Below, in pieces: positions 32,102 to 40,523 of a DNA stretch of 49,854 nt. Under the pieces are notes generated by a model. The model did no database searches, was not told the origin of the DNA, and saw only the letters and a list, made by a program, of their open reading frames with translations. Numbering within the stretch: position 1 is the stretch's first letter; the number at the start of each line of letters is the position of its first letter. The DNA is from an uncultured Prevotella sp. (GTDB taxonomy: Bacteria; Bacteroidota; Bacteroidia; Bacteroidales; Bacteroidaceae). The position numbers and the translations under genes are program-made. The DNA is taken from the NCBI GenBank assembly GCA_900539625.1, contig UQCW01000013.1, positions 1-49,854 on the forward strand, read 5' to 3'.

Positions 32102-33688
32102 ATGGTAGTTAATCTAATCGACAGAGTGAAGCATTCCTTCAGCAAAGACAAGAAGCTCTCCTCTGCTTTATACGGAATACTCGGATTTTATCCACACAAT
32201 CTTGAATTTTACCGCGCCGCGCTGGCCCACAAATCGCAGAGCTACCGCAACCGCGCTGGTAAACCTGTCAACAACGAGCGTCTGGAATATCTCGGCGATG
32301 CCATCCTCGAAGCCGTTGTGAGCGACATCGTCTACCACCGCTACCCGCGCAAACGTGAGGGCTTCCTCACCAGCACGCGCAGCAAAATCGTGCAACGCTC
32401 TTCGCTCAACAAACTCTCTGCCGACCTCGGCCTCGACCGCCTCATCAAGACGACGGCTCAACCGGGACCGCGCAGCAACAACATCGGCGGAAACGCCTTT
32501 GAAGCGCTTATGGGCGCTGTTTACCTCGACCGTGGCTACCACCACTGCCAATGGTTTATCGAGAAACGCATCATCGGCCGCCTGCTCGACATCGACGGCG
32601 TGGCCAACAAGGAAGTGAACTTCAAGAGCAAACTCCTTGAATGGACGCAGAAAAACCGCATCTTAGCTGAATACAAACTCGAAGAGAAAGCCGACGAAAA
32701 CAACGGCACACAGCTCTTCCACAGTTCGGTCGTGCTGGAAGGCATCGTTGCCGGAACGGGCGAAGGACACTCGAAGAAGGAAAGCCAGCAGATTGCAGCG
32801 AAGGAGGCGCTCACCAAACTGCGCCGCGAACCGAAATTCCTCGACAGCATCTACCGCGCCAAAGAAAAGCGCACGGCGATGGAGGCCGATGAGGTGTGCG
32901 TGGTGCCACGCATCGACGAAATTGAAGAAGAGATTGCTCAGGAAGCCAAACCGCATGTGAGCCGCAATGCCAAACTGGCACCGTCGCGCACACCGAAAGC
33001 GAAGAAAAATGCCGCCAAACCAGCCGCTGCTGAGGAAAAGGGCGACAACAAACCGGCAACAGGCGCTAAACGCGCTCCGAAACAGACCGCTAACAACGAG
33101 GCCACCACTGCCCCGGCAAAGCAGAATGAACAGCCCAAACGCAACGAGGGCCGAAAGGAGCAGCAGAATGCCGCCCAGAAGGACACGAAGCAAGGTGCTG
33201 AACCTTCACAGAAGGAGAATGCACCATCTCAGAAAGACAACGCACAGCCTCAAAAAGGAAATGCCCCTTCTCAAAAGGAAACGGCTCAGAACCAGAAGGA
33301 AACTCCCGCTGCACAAAAAGAGGCTGACGCTTCGCAGAAACAGCAGAAGTCGGCCCAGAAGTCGGCCGATAACGCCCAGAGAAACGCTGACGCTTCTCAG
33401 AAAAACGGCGAAGCCGCCCCAAAAAACGCGGAAGCCGCCCAGAGAAAGAAGAACGCTCCAAGCGAGGAATACAATGCTCCGACATCTGCGGAACCTTATG
33501 ACGAAACTCAGCAGGACACCTCTGACGCTGACATGCGCCAGGAACGTGCCCCACGTCGCCGTCCTTCACGCCGCTCGCGCCGCGCCACCGCCCTCCCTCC
33601 CGTAGACGGTACGCCACGCAACGAAGCTGAAGCCGAACGCGAAGCCATCGTGCGCCAAGCTGAAGAGGCTGCCTACAGCCAGGAATAA
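32102..33688 (+). CDS. rnc: Ribonuclease III with long low-complexity C-terminal extension
   Basis: Cuts double-stranded RNA in rRNA and mRNA processing. The signature NERLEYLGDAILE (residues 58-70) and GNAFEALMGAVYLD supply the metal-binding acidic residues. A double-stranded RNA-binding domain follows at about 185-270 (SVVLEGIVAGTGEGHSKKES, QIAAKEAL). The remaining 240 or so residues are unusual: a Lys/Ala/Pro-rich part, then many copies of a short SQKENAP/SQKETAQ-like unit, then an Arg cluster (RAPRRRPSRRSRR) and an acidic end. Standard RNase III is about 230-250 residues, so this protein is about twice as long. Start at 32102 because MVVNLIDRVKHSF fits related proteins. It keeps the acpP-fabF-rnc order. 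Confidence 0.95.
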   Translation: MVVNLIDRVKHSFSKDKKLSSALYGILGFYPHNLEFYRAALAHKSQSYRNRAGKPVNNERLEYLGDAILEAVVSDIVYHRYPRKREGFLTSTRSKIVQRSSLNKLSADLGLDRLIKTTAQPGPRSNNIGGNAFEALMGAVYLDRGYHHCQWFIEKRIIGRLLDIDGVANKEVNFKSKLLEWTQKNRILAEYKLEEKADENNGTQLFHSSVVLEGIVAGTGEGHSKKESQQIAAKEALTKLRREPKFLDSIYRAKEKRTAMEADEVCVVPRIDEIEEEIAQEAKPHVSRNAKLAPSRTPKAKKNAAKPAAAEEKGDNKPATGAKRAPKQTANNEATTAPAKQNEQPKRNEGRKEQQNAAQKDTKQGAEPSQKENAPSQKDNAQPQKGNAPSQKETAQNQKETPAAQKEADASQKQQKSAQKSADNAQRNADASQKNGEAAPKNAEAAQRKKNAPSEEYNAPTSAEPYDETQQDTSDADMRQERAPRRRPSRRSRRATALPPVDGTPRNEAEAEREAIVRQAEEAAYSQE

Positions 33689-33790
33689 ATCGTTTACTGC
33701 CAAGGATGAACTATCTAAAGCCAAATAACCCGCAGACACACGTGGCTTGACTTCCCCAAAATCAAAGTCCCGGCCTGCACGATTCTTTTA

Positions 33791-33841
33791 AGCATTCCGA
33801 ACATGCTGACCCTTTCGCTCAGCGCGTTCGGAACGCTTTTT
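33791..33841 (+). terminator. Intrinsic terminator of rnc
   Basis: AGCATTCCGAACATGCTGA pairs with TCAGCGCGTTCGGAACGCT in two stacked helices, followed by TTTTT. It is about 100 bp beyond the rnc stop codon. Confidence 0.88.
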
Positions 33842-34600
33842 AAATACGCCAACTCCTTGCTAAAACTTACGCATCGAAGGATAAAACTTACGCGTCGAAG
33901 GAAAAAACTTGCGCATCGAAGGAAGAACCATGTCCTTCAAAGGAAGGCGGGAGCAGAGAAGGAAAACACGATGTGAGAAAAGAAGTTTTTCTTGCAAAAT
34001 ACAGGAGTGTACCACGTGTACACCAGGCTAAAACAAGGAGAAAGCAGTGCGAAAAAACTATATACCACTTTCGCTCACCTATACACTGACCTTTATTAGC
34101 AAAAATGATGTATTTGATTTTCAGAGCATTATGAACTTTTATATCTATATCAACAACGATATGAGGTTGTATGGGTTGGAAAGTATCTATAATTTTGTAT
34201 CTGAAAACAACACGCAGAACATTAACCGACCTAAACCTTCTAACTTACTAAACTCAGACGGCGATTCATCGCCAACAGTTCCGTGCAACGGCACTATTAC
34301 CCTCCACACAAAAAAAGGGTTCCCTGCACACACATGAGAGCGCTCTCCACACACAAGAGGTTGCTTTTCATTTACGAGGGGTGCCGTTGCACTAAAGGAA
34401 CTGCGCAAGATGATTGGCGCACAGACCACGCGCCGTTATCCTGATGTATGTCGCTGGAAGAACACAAACCTATTTTACAATCCCCAAAACCATCGTAATT
34501 TTTCTTCATAACCAATGGTTTGCCCCGTTCACGTGAAAACACATGAATGGGGCATTGATTATTTTTGCCCCTCCCACCACAAGAAGCCGGGCAAAAATCG
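33842..34600. other. Long gap before aminopeptidase with 21-bp repeats and A/T-rich part
   Basis: Three exact-length 21-bp units (TAAAACTTACGCATCGAAGG with small changes) run from 33861 to 33923. From about 34030 to 34250 the base composition turns strongly A/T-rich. A 96-codon open frame at 34047-34337 starts with ATG but shows no family feature; I leave it uncalled. GTGCAACGGCAC (34283-34294) and GTGCCGTTGCAC (34381-34392) form a 12-bp inverted repeat about 100 bp long. This may be a relic of a mobile element. Confidence 0.45.
33861..33923. repeat. Three 21-bp tandem repeats
   Basis: The units TAAAACTTACGCATCGAAGG+A, TAAAACTTACGCGTCGAAGG+A and AAAAACTTGCGCATCGAAGG+A follow each other without gap (33861, 33882, 33903). 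The period equals seven codons. Confidence 0.85.
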
Positions 34601-34608
34601 TATATTTG
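34601..34608 (+). promoter_or_regulatory. Candidate -7 box for aminopeptidase P gene
   Basis: TATATTTG fits TAnnTTTG, 76 bp before the start codon at 34685. A second fit, TATTTTTG, lies at 34560-34567. I cannot decide which is used. Confidence 0.45.
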
Positions 34609-34684
34609 CGCTACAATGGCAGGCAGACATTTCTTTTTTCACGTCCTGCTTCCTGCACACCTATTTATAATATACAAAATCACT

Positions 34685-36499
34685 ATGAATACAATCAAAA
34701 ACACGGTTGCGACACGCGTTAAGCAACTGCAAAAATGGATGGAGGAGGAACGTCTCGACGCTTTCATCGTTCCCACCATCGACCCCCACAACAGCGAATA
34801 TACCCCCGACCACTGGAAGGCCCGCGAATGGCTCACGGGATTCGACGGTTCTGCCGGCACAGCCGTGGTGCTGGCGGAAAACGGCGGAGCGCTCTGGACC
34901 GACTCGCGCTATTTCCTGCAAGCCGAAGAACAGCTCAACGGCACGCCATTTGAACTGATGCGCGACGGTATGTCCGGCACGCCATCGGTGGCGGAATGGC
35001 TCCGCAAAAACCTCCCGCAAGGCGGCAACATCGGTTGCTACGGCGAAATCATGACGCAGGAACTGGCCGATGACCTGGTGGGCGAACTGGGAGAGGAATA
35101 CCAATGCGTCGTGACGGAAAATGACCCCTTCAGAGCCATTTGGACAGACCGCCCTGCCCTGCCCGACGAACCGCTCGAAATCATGCCCGACGAAACAGCG
35201 GGATGCTCGGCGGCCGACAAACTGCACCGCATTTTCGAAGCGGAGCACAAACACTGTCCCGAAGCTAAATATTTCCTGCTCAACGACTTGACGGAAATTG
35301 CATGGGCGCTCAATCTGCGCGGCAACGACGTGATGTACAACCCCGTATTTGTGAGCTATCTGATGGTGGGACAAAGCCGTTCGGTGCTCTACACCGACGA
35401 GAAACGCCTCAGCGCCGAAGTGAAGCAACACCTATTCAACGCCGGCGTGGCCGTCAAGCGCTACAAAGGATGGAAGAACACCATTGAAGACGCCACAGAA
35501 GGGGAAATCTTCGCCTTCTCACGCGCCATGAACCTCCGCGTCATCAACCATTGCAAGAGTTGCAACGTGCCCTTCCGCTTTGTTGAATGGGAAATCCCCA
35601 CGCTCCGCGCCGTCAAAAACGCGGCAGAGCAAGAGGGATTCCGCCGCGCTATGGAGCGCGACGGCGTGGCGATGGTTAAATTCCTGCGCTGGCTTGACGA
35701 AAACGTGGCCTCTGGAACCCTGACGGAAGTGGGCGTTGACGAAAAACTCACCGCCCTGCGTGCCGAACAGCCTGGTTTCCGCGGCCTCAGTTTCGCTACC
35801 ATCGCTGGCTATGGTCCTCACGGCGCCATCGTCCACTATGAAGCCACAGAAGAAAGCGCCGCCACGCTCCGCCCCGAAGGATTGCTGCTGCTTGACAGCG
35901 GGGCACAGTATGACTGCGGCACCACCGACATCACGCGCACCATCGCCCTCGGCCCCGTCACCGACGAAGAACGCCGCGTTTACACCCTCGTTCTGAAGGG
36001 CCACATCGGCCTCTCGCGCTGCCACTTCCCCGAAGGAAGCACTGGCATTCAGCTCGACCTCGCCGCTCGCTATGCCATGTGGCAGGCAGGATATGACTTC
36101 GGCCACGGCACGGGCCACGGCGTTGGCCACCGCCTCTGCGTTCACGAAGGCCCGCAGCAAATCCGCAAAAACCTGCGCGGCTGCACCATGATTCCCTTCC
36201 AGGCCGGCATGACCATCACTGACGAGCCGGGCATCTATGTGGCTGGACGCTTCGGTGTGCGCATTGAAAACACGCTGCTCGCCATCCCCGCCCAAACCAC
36301 TGATTTCGGCACCTTCCTCACCTTCGAACCTCTCACGCTCTGTCCCATAGACCTCCGCCCCGTGGATCTCACCATGATGGACCAAACGGAACGCCAATGG
36401 CTCAACGACTACCACGCCACTGTGCGACAGCGCCTCATGCCGCTGCTCAGCGATGCGGCCGACAAGCAATGGCTGGAAAACCAAACGAAGGAAATCTAA
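34685..36499 (+). CDS. Xaa-Pro aminopeptidase (M24B family)
   Basis: Removes N-terminal residues that precede proline. Three-domain protein of 604 residues: two creatinase-like N-terminal domains (RVKQLQKWMEEERLDAFIVP at the start) and a C-terminal pita-bread metallopeptidase domain. Metal ligands are visible as Asp404 and Asp415 (DSGAQYDCGTTDITRT), the His of GHGTGHGVGH (His474/478/482 region), Glu514 (TDEPGIYV) and Glu528 (VRIEN). The length fits the eukaryote-like cytosolic group common in Bacteroidetes. I start at 34685 (MNTIKNTVATRV); the frame is open 40 codons upstream, but that part covers the promoter boxes. No signal peptide is seen with this start. Confidence 0.94.
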   Translation: MNTIKNTVATRVKQLQKWMEEERLDAFIVPTIDPHNSEYTPDHWKAREWLTGFDGSAGTAVVLAENGGALWTDSRYFLQAEEQLNGTPFELMRDGMSGTPSVAEWLRKNLPQGGNIGCYGEIMTQELADDLVGELGEEYQCVVTENDPFRAIWTDRPALPDEPLEIMPDETAGCSAADKLHRIFEAEHKHCPEAKYFLLNDLTEIAWALNLRGNDVMYNPVFVSYLMVGQSRSVLYTDEKRLSAEVKQHLFNAGVAVKRYKGWKNTIEDATEGEIFAFSRAMNLRVINHCKSCNVPFRFVEWEIPTLRAVKNAAEQEGFRRAMERDGVAMVKFLRWLDENVASGTLTEVGVDEKLTALRAEQPGFRGLSFATIAGYGPHGAIVHYEATEESAATLRPEGLLLLDSGAQYDCGTTDITRTIALGPVTDEERRVYTLVLKGHIGLSRCHFPEGSTGIQLDLAARYAMWQAGYDFGHGTGHGVGHRLCVHEGPQQIRKNLRGCTMIPFQAGMTITDEPGIYVAGRFGVRIENTLLAIPAQTTDFGTFLTFEPLTLCPIDLRPVDLTMMDQTERQWLNDYHATVRQRLMPLLSDAADKQWLENQTKEI

Positions 36500-36582
36500 G
36501 TATAGGTGTTCAACATTACTATAATAGTACCCAGTAGGGGCCAAATCCTCAACGCCGTCCCTGACTTTTTCACTACTTTTTT

Positions 36583-36612
36583 TTGCCGACCAAAGGAAAT
36601 GTCTTAATTTTG
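36583..36612 (+). promoter_or_regulatory. Bacteroidetes-type promoter of frdCAB
   Basis: TTG (36583-36585), a 19-bp spacer and TAATTTTG (36605-36612) match the consensus closely. The first gene starts about 110 bp downstream. Confidence 0.75.
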
Positions 36613-36722
36613 CAGAGAAAAGCCGAACGGCCTCAAAAACACGCGCTAAGCCACACTTACGCAGCGCCCCAGGCAACGGACATAAATAATTCATCAAATA
36701 ATAAAATTTAATTCAAAGATTT

Positions 36723-37412
36723 ATGTGGTTAACTAACTCATCTATCGGACGGAAAGTCATAATGTCAGTAACAGGCATTGCGCTCATTCTGTTCCTTACG
36801 TTCCATGCTTGCATGAACCTGGTTGCCCTCATCGACGCTGAAGCATACGACATGGTGTGCGGAGCATTGGGCGCTAACTGGTATGCTGTTGCCGGAACCG
36901 TCGGCTTGGCAGCGCTGGTGGCAATTCACTTCATCTACGCCATCATCTTGACGTTGCAAAACCGTAAGGCACGCGGTAACAACCGCTACGCTGTGACCAG
37001 CAAACCAGAAAAGGTTGAATGGGCATCTCAGAACATGTTGGTGCTCGGCTTCATTGTTGTGCTCGGTCTTCTGCTCCACTTGTGGAACTTCTGGCGCAAC
37101 ATGATGTTGGCTGAATTCACCAATGGCGGCTACGCTTACGACCTCAGTGTCAAGGCCGACAAAGGTGCAGACCTCATCGCCTACACTTTCAGCAACCCAG
37201 TGTTCACCGTTCTCTACATCGTATGGTTCGTTGCCATCTGGTTCCACATGACCCATGGTTTCTGGAGCGCCTTCCAGACCCTCGGCTTGAACAACAAGAC
37301 TTGGTTCTGCCGTTGGAAGACCATCGGCTCAGTCTACGTATCTCTCGTGATGCTCATCTTCTTGGCTGTTGCCGTTATCTTCTTCATCCAAGGCTTCTTC
37401 TGCGCTGCTTGA
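36723..37412 (+). CDS. frdC: Fumarate reductase/succinate dehydrogenase cytochrome b subunit
   Basis: Membrane anchor of the B-type succinate:quinone oxidoreductase, with five transmembrane helices and two hemes. Histidines suited to heme binding lie in the helices: His28 (TFHACMN), His69 (AIHFIYA), His119 (LLHLWNFW) and His175/His178 (WFHMTHGFW). The 229-residue length is normal. It is the first gene of the order cytochrome b, flavoprotein, iron-sulfur subunit. In anaerobic Bacteroidales the complex mainly reduces fumarate to succinate with menaquinol; direction here is inferred from the group. Confidence 0.96.
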   Translation: MWLTNSSIGRKVIMSVTGIALILFLTFHACMNLVALIDAEAYDMVCGALGANWYAVAGTVGLAALVAIHFIYAIILTLQNRKARGNNRYAVTSKPEKVEWASQNMLVLGFIVVLGLLLHLWNFWRNMMLAEFTNGGYAYDLSVKADKGADLIAYTFSNPVFTVLYIVWFVAIWFHMTHGFWSAFQTLGLNNKTWFCRWKTIGSVYVSLVMLIFLAVAVIFFIQGFFCAA

Positions 37413-37489
37413 TAAGACACCATATATATATCAAGACAAACGCAACAAGGATTTTTACATAAAATCATCTCATAAATTCTATTCAGAAC

Positions 37490-39466
37490 ATGGCTAACAT
37501 AGATTCCAAGATACCTGAAGGTCCTATTTCTCAAAAATGGACAAACTATAAAGCTCACCAGAAACTGGTGAACCCTGCCAACAAGCGTAAACTTGACATC
37601 ATCGTTGTCGGAACTGGTTTGGCTGGTGCCTCTGCCGCTGCTTCTCTCGGCGAAATGGGCTTCAAAGTATTGAATTTCTGCATCCAAGACTCACCCCGCC
37701 GTGCACACTCAATCGCTGCACAGGGTGGTATCAACGCTGCAAAGAACTACCAGAACGACGGCGACTCTGTTTACCGTCTTTTCTACGACACCGTGAAGGG
37801 TGGTGACTACCGTGCCCGCGAAGCCAACGTTTACCGTTTGGCAGAAGTGAGCGCCAACATCATCGACCAGTGTGTTGCCCAGGGTGTTCCTTTCGCACGC
37901 GAATATGGCGGCACTTTGGCCAACCGTTCATTCGGTGGCGTTCAGGTGAGCCGTACTTTCTATGCCAAGGGTCAGACAGGCCAGCAGCTTTTGCTCGGTG
38001 CCTACTCAGCCCTGATGGCACAGGTTCACGCTGGCACAGTGAAACTCTTCTGCCGCTATGAAATGCAGGATGTCGTGATGATTGACGGCCGCGCACGCGG
38101 TATCATCGCTCGCAACCTCATCAACGGCAAGCTCGAACGTTTCGCCGCTCACGCCGTTGTGCTCGCAACTGGTGGTTACGGAAACACTTACTTCCTCTCA
38201 ACCAACGCTATGGGTTGCAACTGCTCTGCAGCCATCGCAGCCTACCGCAAGGGTGCTTACTTCGCCAACCCTGCCTACGTACAGATCCACCCGACCTGTA
38301 TCCCTGTTCACGGCGACAAGCAGTCGAAGCTGACTTTGATGTCAGAATCTCTGCGTAACGACGGCCGTATCTGGGTTCCGAAGAAGCTCGAAGACGCCAA
38401 GAAACTGCAGAAGGGCGAAATCCAGCCTACTGACATCGACGAGGCAGACCGCGACTACTATTTGGAGCGCCGCTACCCGGCCTTCGGTAACCTCGTTCCT
38501 CGTGACGTGGCTTCTCGCGCCGCCAAAGAGCGTTGCGACGCTGGCTTCGGTGTGAACAACACTGGCTTGGCCGTTTACCTCGACTTCACTGAAGCTATCG
38601 GCCGCTTGGGCATCGACGTTGTGCTCCAGCGCTATGGCAACCTCTTCGACATGTATGAAGAAATCACCGACGTTAAGCCGGGTCAAGAGGTGCGCACAGG
38701 TGCCGACGGCATCAAATATACCAACCCTATGATGATCTATCCGGCCATCCACTACACAATGGGCGGTCTTTGGGTTGACTACGAACTCTCTACCAACATC
38801 CCTGGCCTCTTCGCCATCGGTGAATGTAACTTCTCTGACCACGGTGCAAACCGCCTCGGTGCTTCTGCTTTGATGCAGGGTCTGGCAGACGGATACTTCG
38901 TATTGCCATACACCATCCAGAACTACCTCAGCGACCAGATCACCGTTCCACGCTTCTCAACCGACCTGCCTGAATTTAAGGCTGCTGAAAAGGCCGTTCA
39001 AGACCACATCAACCACTTGCTCAACATCAAGGGTAAGAAGTCGGTTGACAGCATCCACAAGGAACTCGGCCACGTGATGTGGGAATACGTAGGTATGGCT
39101 CGCTCTAAGGAAGGCCTCCAGACGGCTCTCGCCAAACTGAAGGACATCCGCAAGGAATTTGAGACCAACCTCTTCGTTCCACAGCTCGAAGGTGTCAACG
39201 TTGAGCTCGACAAGGCCATCCGTCTGAACGACTTCATCACCATGGGCCAGCTCATCGCCATCGATGCGCTCCACCGCGAAGAATCTTGCGGCGGCCACTT
39301 CCGTGTTGAACACCAGACAGAAGAAGGCGAAGCCAAGCGCGACGACAAGAACTGCTTCTACGTTTCATGCTGGGAATACCAGGGCGAAGACAAAGAGCCT
39401 GTCAAGTACGAAGAGCCCCTCAAGTACGAGGCTATTGAAGTCAAGACTCGTAACTACAAGAACTAA
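37490..39466 (+). CDS. frdA: Fumarate reductase/succinate dehydrogenase flavoprotein subunit
   Basis: Catalytic subunit with covalently bound FAD that interconverts fumarate and succinate on the cytoplasmic side of the membrane. The N-terminal FAD loop is VVGTGLAGASAAASLGEMG (about residues 39-57). The flavin-linking His is His73 in RAHSIAAQGG. HPTCIPVHG and the YPAFGNLVPRDVASRA arginine region form the active site, and GECNFSDHGANRLGASALMQ closes the FAD site. The 658-residue length fits the B-type group. It lies 77 bp after frdC and 33 bp before frdB. Confidence 0.98.
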   Translation: MANIDSKIPEGPISQKWTNYKAHQKLVNPANKRKLDIIVVGTGLAGASAAASLGEMGFKVLNFCIQDSPRRAHSIAAQGGINAAKNYQNDGDSVYRLFYDTVKGGDYRAREANVYRLAEVSANIIDQCVAQGVPFAREYGGTLANRSFGGVQVSRTFYAKGQTGQQLLLGAYSALMAQVHAGTVKLFCRYEMQDVVMIDGRARGIIARNLINGKLERFAAHAVVLATGGYGNTYFLSTNAMGCNCSAAIAAYRKGAYFANPAYVQIHPTCIPVHGDKQSKLTLMSESLRNDGRIWVPKKLEDAKKLQKGEIQPTDIDEADRDYYLERRYPAFGNLVPRDVASRAAKERCDAGFGVNNTGLAVYLDFTEAIGRLGIDVVLQRYGNLFDMYEEITDVKPGQEVRTGADGIKYTNPMMIYPAIHYTMGGLWVDYELSTNIPGLFAIGECNFSDHGANRLGASALMQGLADGYFVLPYTIQNYLSDQITVPRFSTDLPEFKAAEKAVQDHINHLLNIKGKKSVDSIHKELGHVMWEYVGMARSKEGLQTALAKLKDIRKEFETNLFVPQLEGVNVELDKAIRLNDFITMGQLIAIDALHREESCGGHFRVEHQTEEGEAKRDDKNCFYVSCWEYQGEDKEPVKYEEPLKYEAIEVKTRNYKN

Positions 39467-39499
39467 TTGGTAGAATCAACAATCTAAAGACAATCCAAA

Positions 39500-40258
39500 A
39501 TGGCTAAAAATATAAGCTTTACTATCAAATATTGGAAGCAGAATGGTCCTAAAGATGCGGGTCACTTCGACACTCGTGAGATGCACGACATCCCCGACGA
39601 CACTTCTTTCCTCGAAATGCTCGACATCCTCAACGAGGAGTTGATCGAAGAGGGTAAAGAACCATTCGTTTTCGACCACGACTGCCGCGAAGGTATCTGC
39701 GGTATGTGCTCACTCTATATCAACGGTACGCCTCACGGCAAGACTGCTGCCGGCGCCACTACCTGCCAGCTCTACATGCGCCGCTTCAACGATGGCGACG
39801 TCATCACCGTTGAACCTTGGCGTTCAGCTGCTTTTCCTGTGATCAAGGACTGCATGGTTGACCGCTCTGCCTTCGACAAGATCCAGGCTGCTGGTGGTTA
39901 CATCTCTGTTCGCACAGGTGCTCCTCAGGATGCCAACGCCATCTTGATTCCGAAGCAGGATGCCGACGAAGCTATGGACTGCGCCACTTGTATCGGTTGC
40001 GGCGCCTGCGTTGCTGCCTGCAAGAATGGTTCTGCCATGCTCTTCGTCAGCTCAAAGGTGAGCCAGTTTGCATTGCTTCCTCAGGGTCGTCCTGAAGCAG
40101 CCAAGCGTGCAAAGGCAATGGTTGCCAAAATGGACGAACTCGGCTTCGGTAACTGCACCAACACGCGTGCCTGCGAAGCTGTATGTCCGAAGAATGAGAC
40201 CATCGCCAACATCGCCCGCCTCAACCGCGAGTTCATCAAGGCTAAGCTCCACGACTAA
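39500..40258 (+). CDS. frdB: Fumarate reductase/succinate dehydrogenase iron-sulfur subunit
   Basis: Electron-transfer subunit between the quinone site and the flavin. The N-terminal [2Fe-2S] cysteines are Cys62, Cys67, Cys70 and Cys89 (DCREGICGMC ... TTCQ). The C-terminal part has CATCIGCGACVAAC (from Cys161) and CTNTRACEAVCPKN for the [4Fe-4S] and [3Fe-4S] clusters. The 252-residue length is normal. It is the last gene of the operon and is followed by a strong terminator. Confidence 0.98.
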   Translation: MAKNISFTIKYWKQNGPKDAGHFDTREMHDIPDDTSFLEMLDILNEELIEEGKEPFVFDHDCREGICGMCSLYINGTPHGKTAAGATTCQLYMRRFNDGDVITVEPWRSAAFPVIKDCMVDRSAFDKIQAAGGYISVRTGAPQDANAILIPKQDADEAMDCATCIGCGACVAACKNGSAMLFVSSKVSQFALLPQGRPEAAKRAKAMVAKMDELGFGNCTNTRACEAVCPKNETIANIARLNREFIKAKLHD

Positions 40259-40347
40259 TTTCTTCCAACAAGGGAGCGCGGCCTGCCATACGGTAGCCCC
40301 ATCCCTGTAAACAAGGCTAATATCGCCTGAATAAGGCCTCTATATGA

Positions 40348-40389
40348 AAATCCCCGCTACGGTTTGAAACCGTAGCGGGGATTTCTTTT
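40348..40389 (+). terminator. Intrinsic terminator of frdCAB
   Basis: AAATCCCCGCTACGGTTT and its exact reverse complement form an 18-bp stem around a single G, followed by CTTTTT. It is about 90 bp beyond the frdB stop. Confidence 0.93.
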
Positions 40390-40491
40390 TACAGTTTGCC
40401 CAGACGAAGGGTAAAGTCGCAGAGTTTATAACGTATCTGACAAAAACAAAGGACAATTTCCACCGCCGCCAGCTTTGCTCAAGTTTGGCTT

Positions 40492-40523
40492 AGTAATGGT
40501 GAAAGAATGAGTTGACCATTACT
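40492..40523. repeat. Family B hairpin at the end of the defence operon
   Basis: AGTAATGGT (40492-40500) and ACCATTACT (40515-40523) are inverted. The right arm includes the stop codon (40519-40521) of the DUF2357 gene. The inside GAAAGAATGAGTTG matches other family B copies. Confidence 0.75.

Noticed and set aside
34047..34337. 96-codon frame in the gap before the aminopeptidase gene
   Set aside because: It starts in an A/T-rich tract, shows no domain, signal or membrane segment, and changes composition halfway; kept only as part of the gap description.
35519..36697. Long open frame opposite the aminopeptidase gene
   Set aside because: It is antisense to a gene with complete metal ligands and has a biased Ala/Val/Glu-rich composition typical of such shadows.
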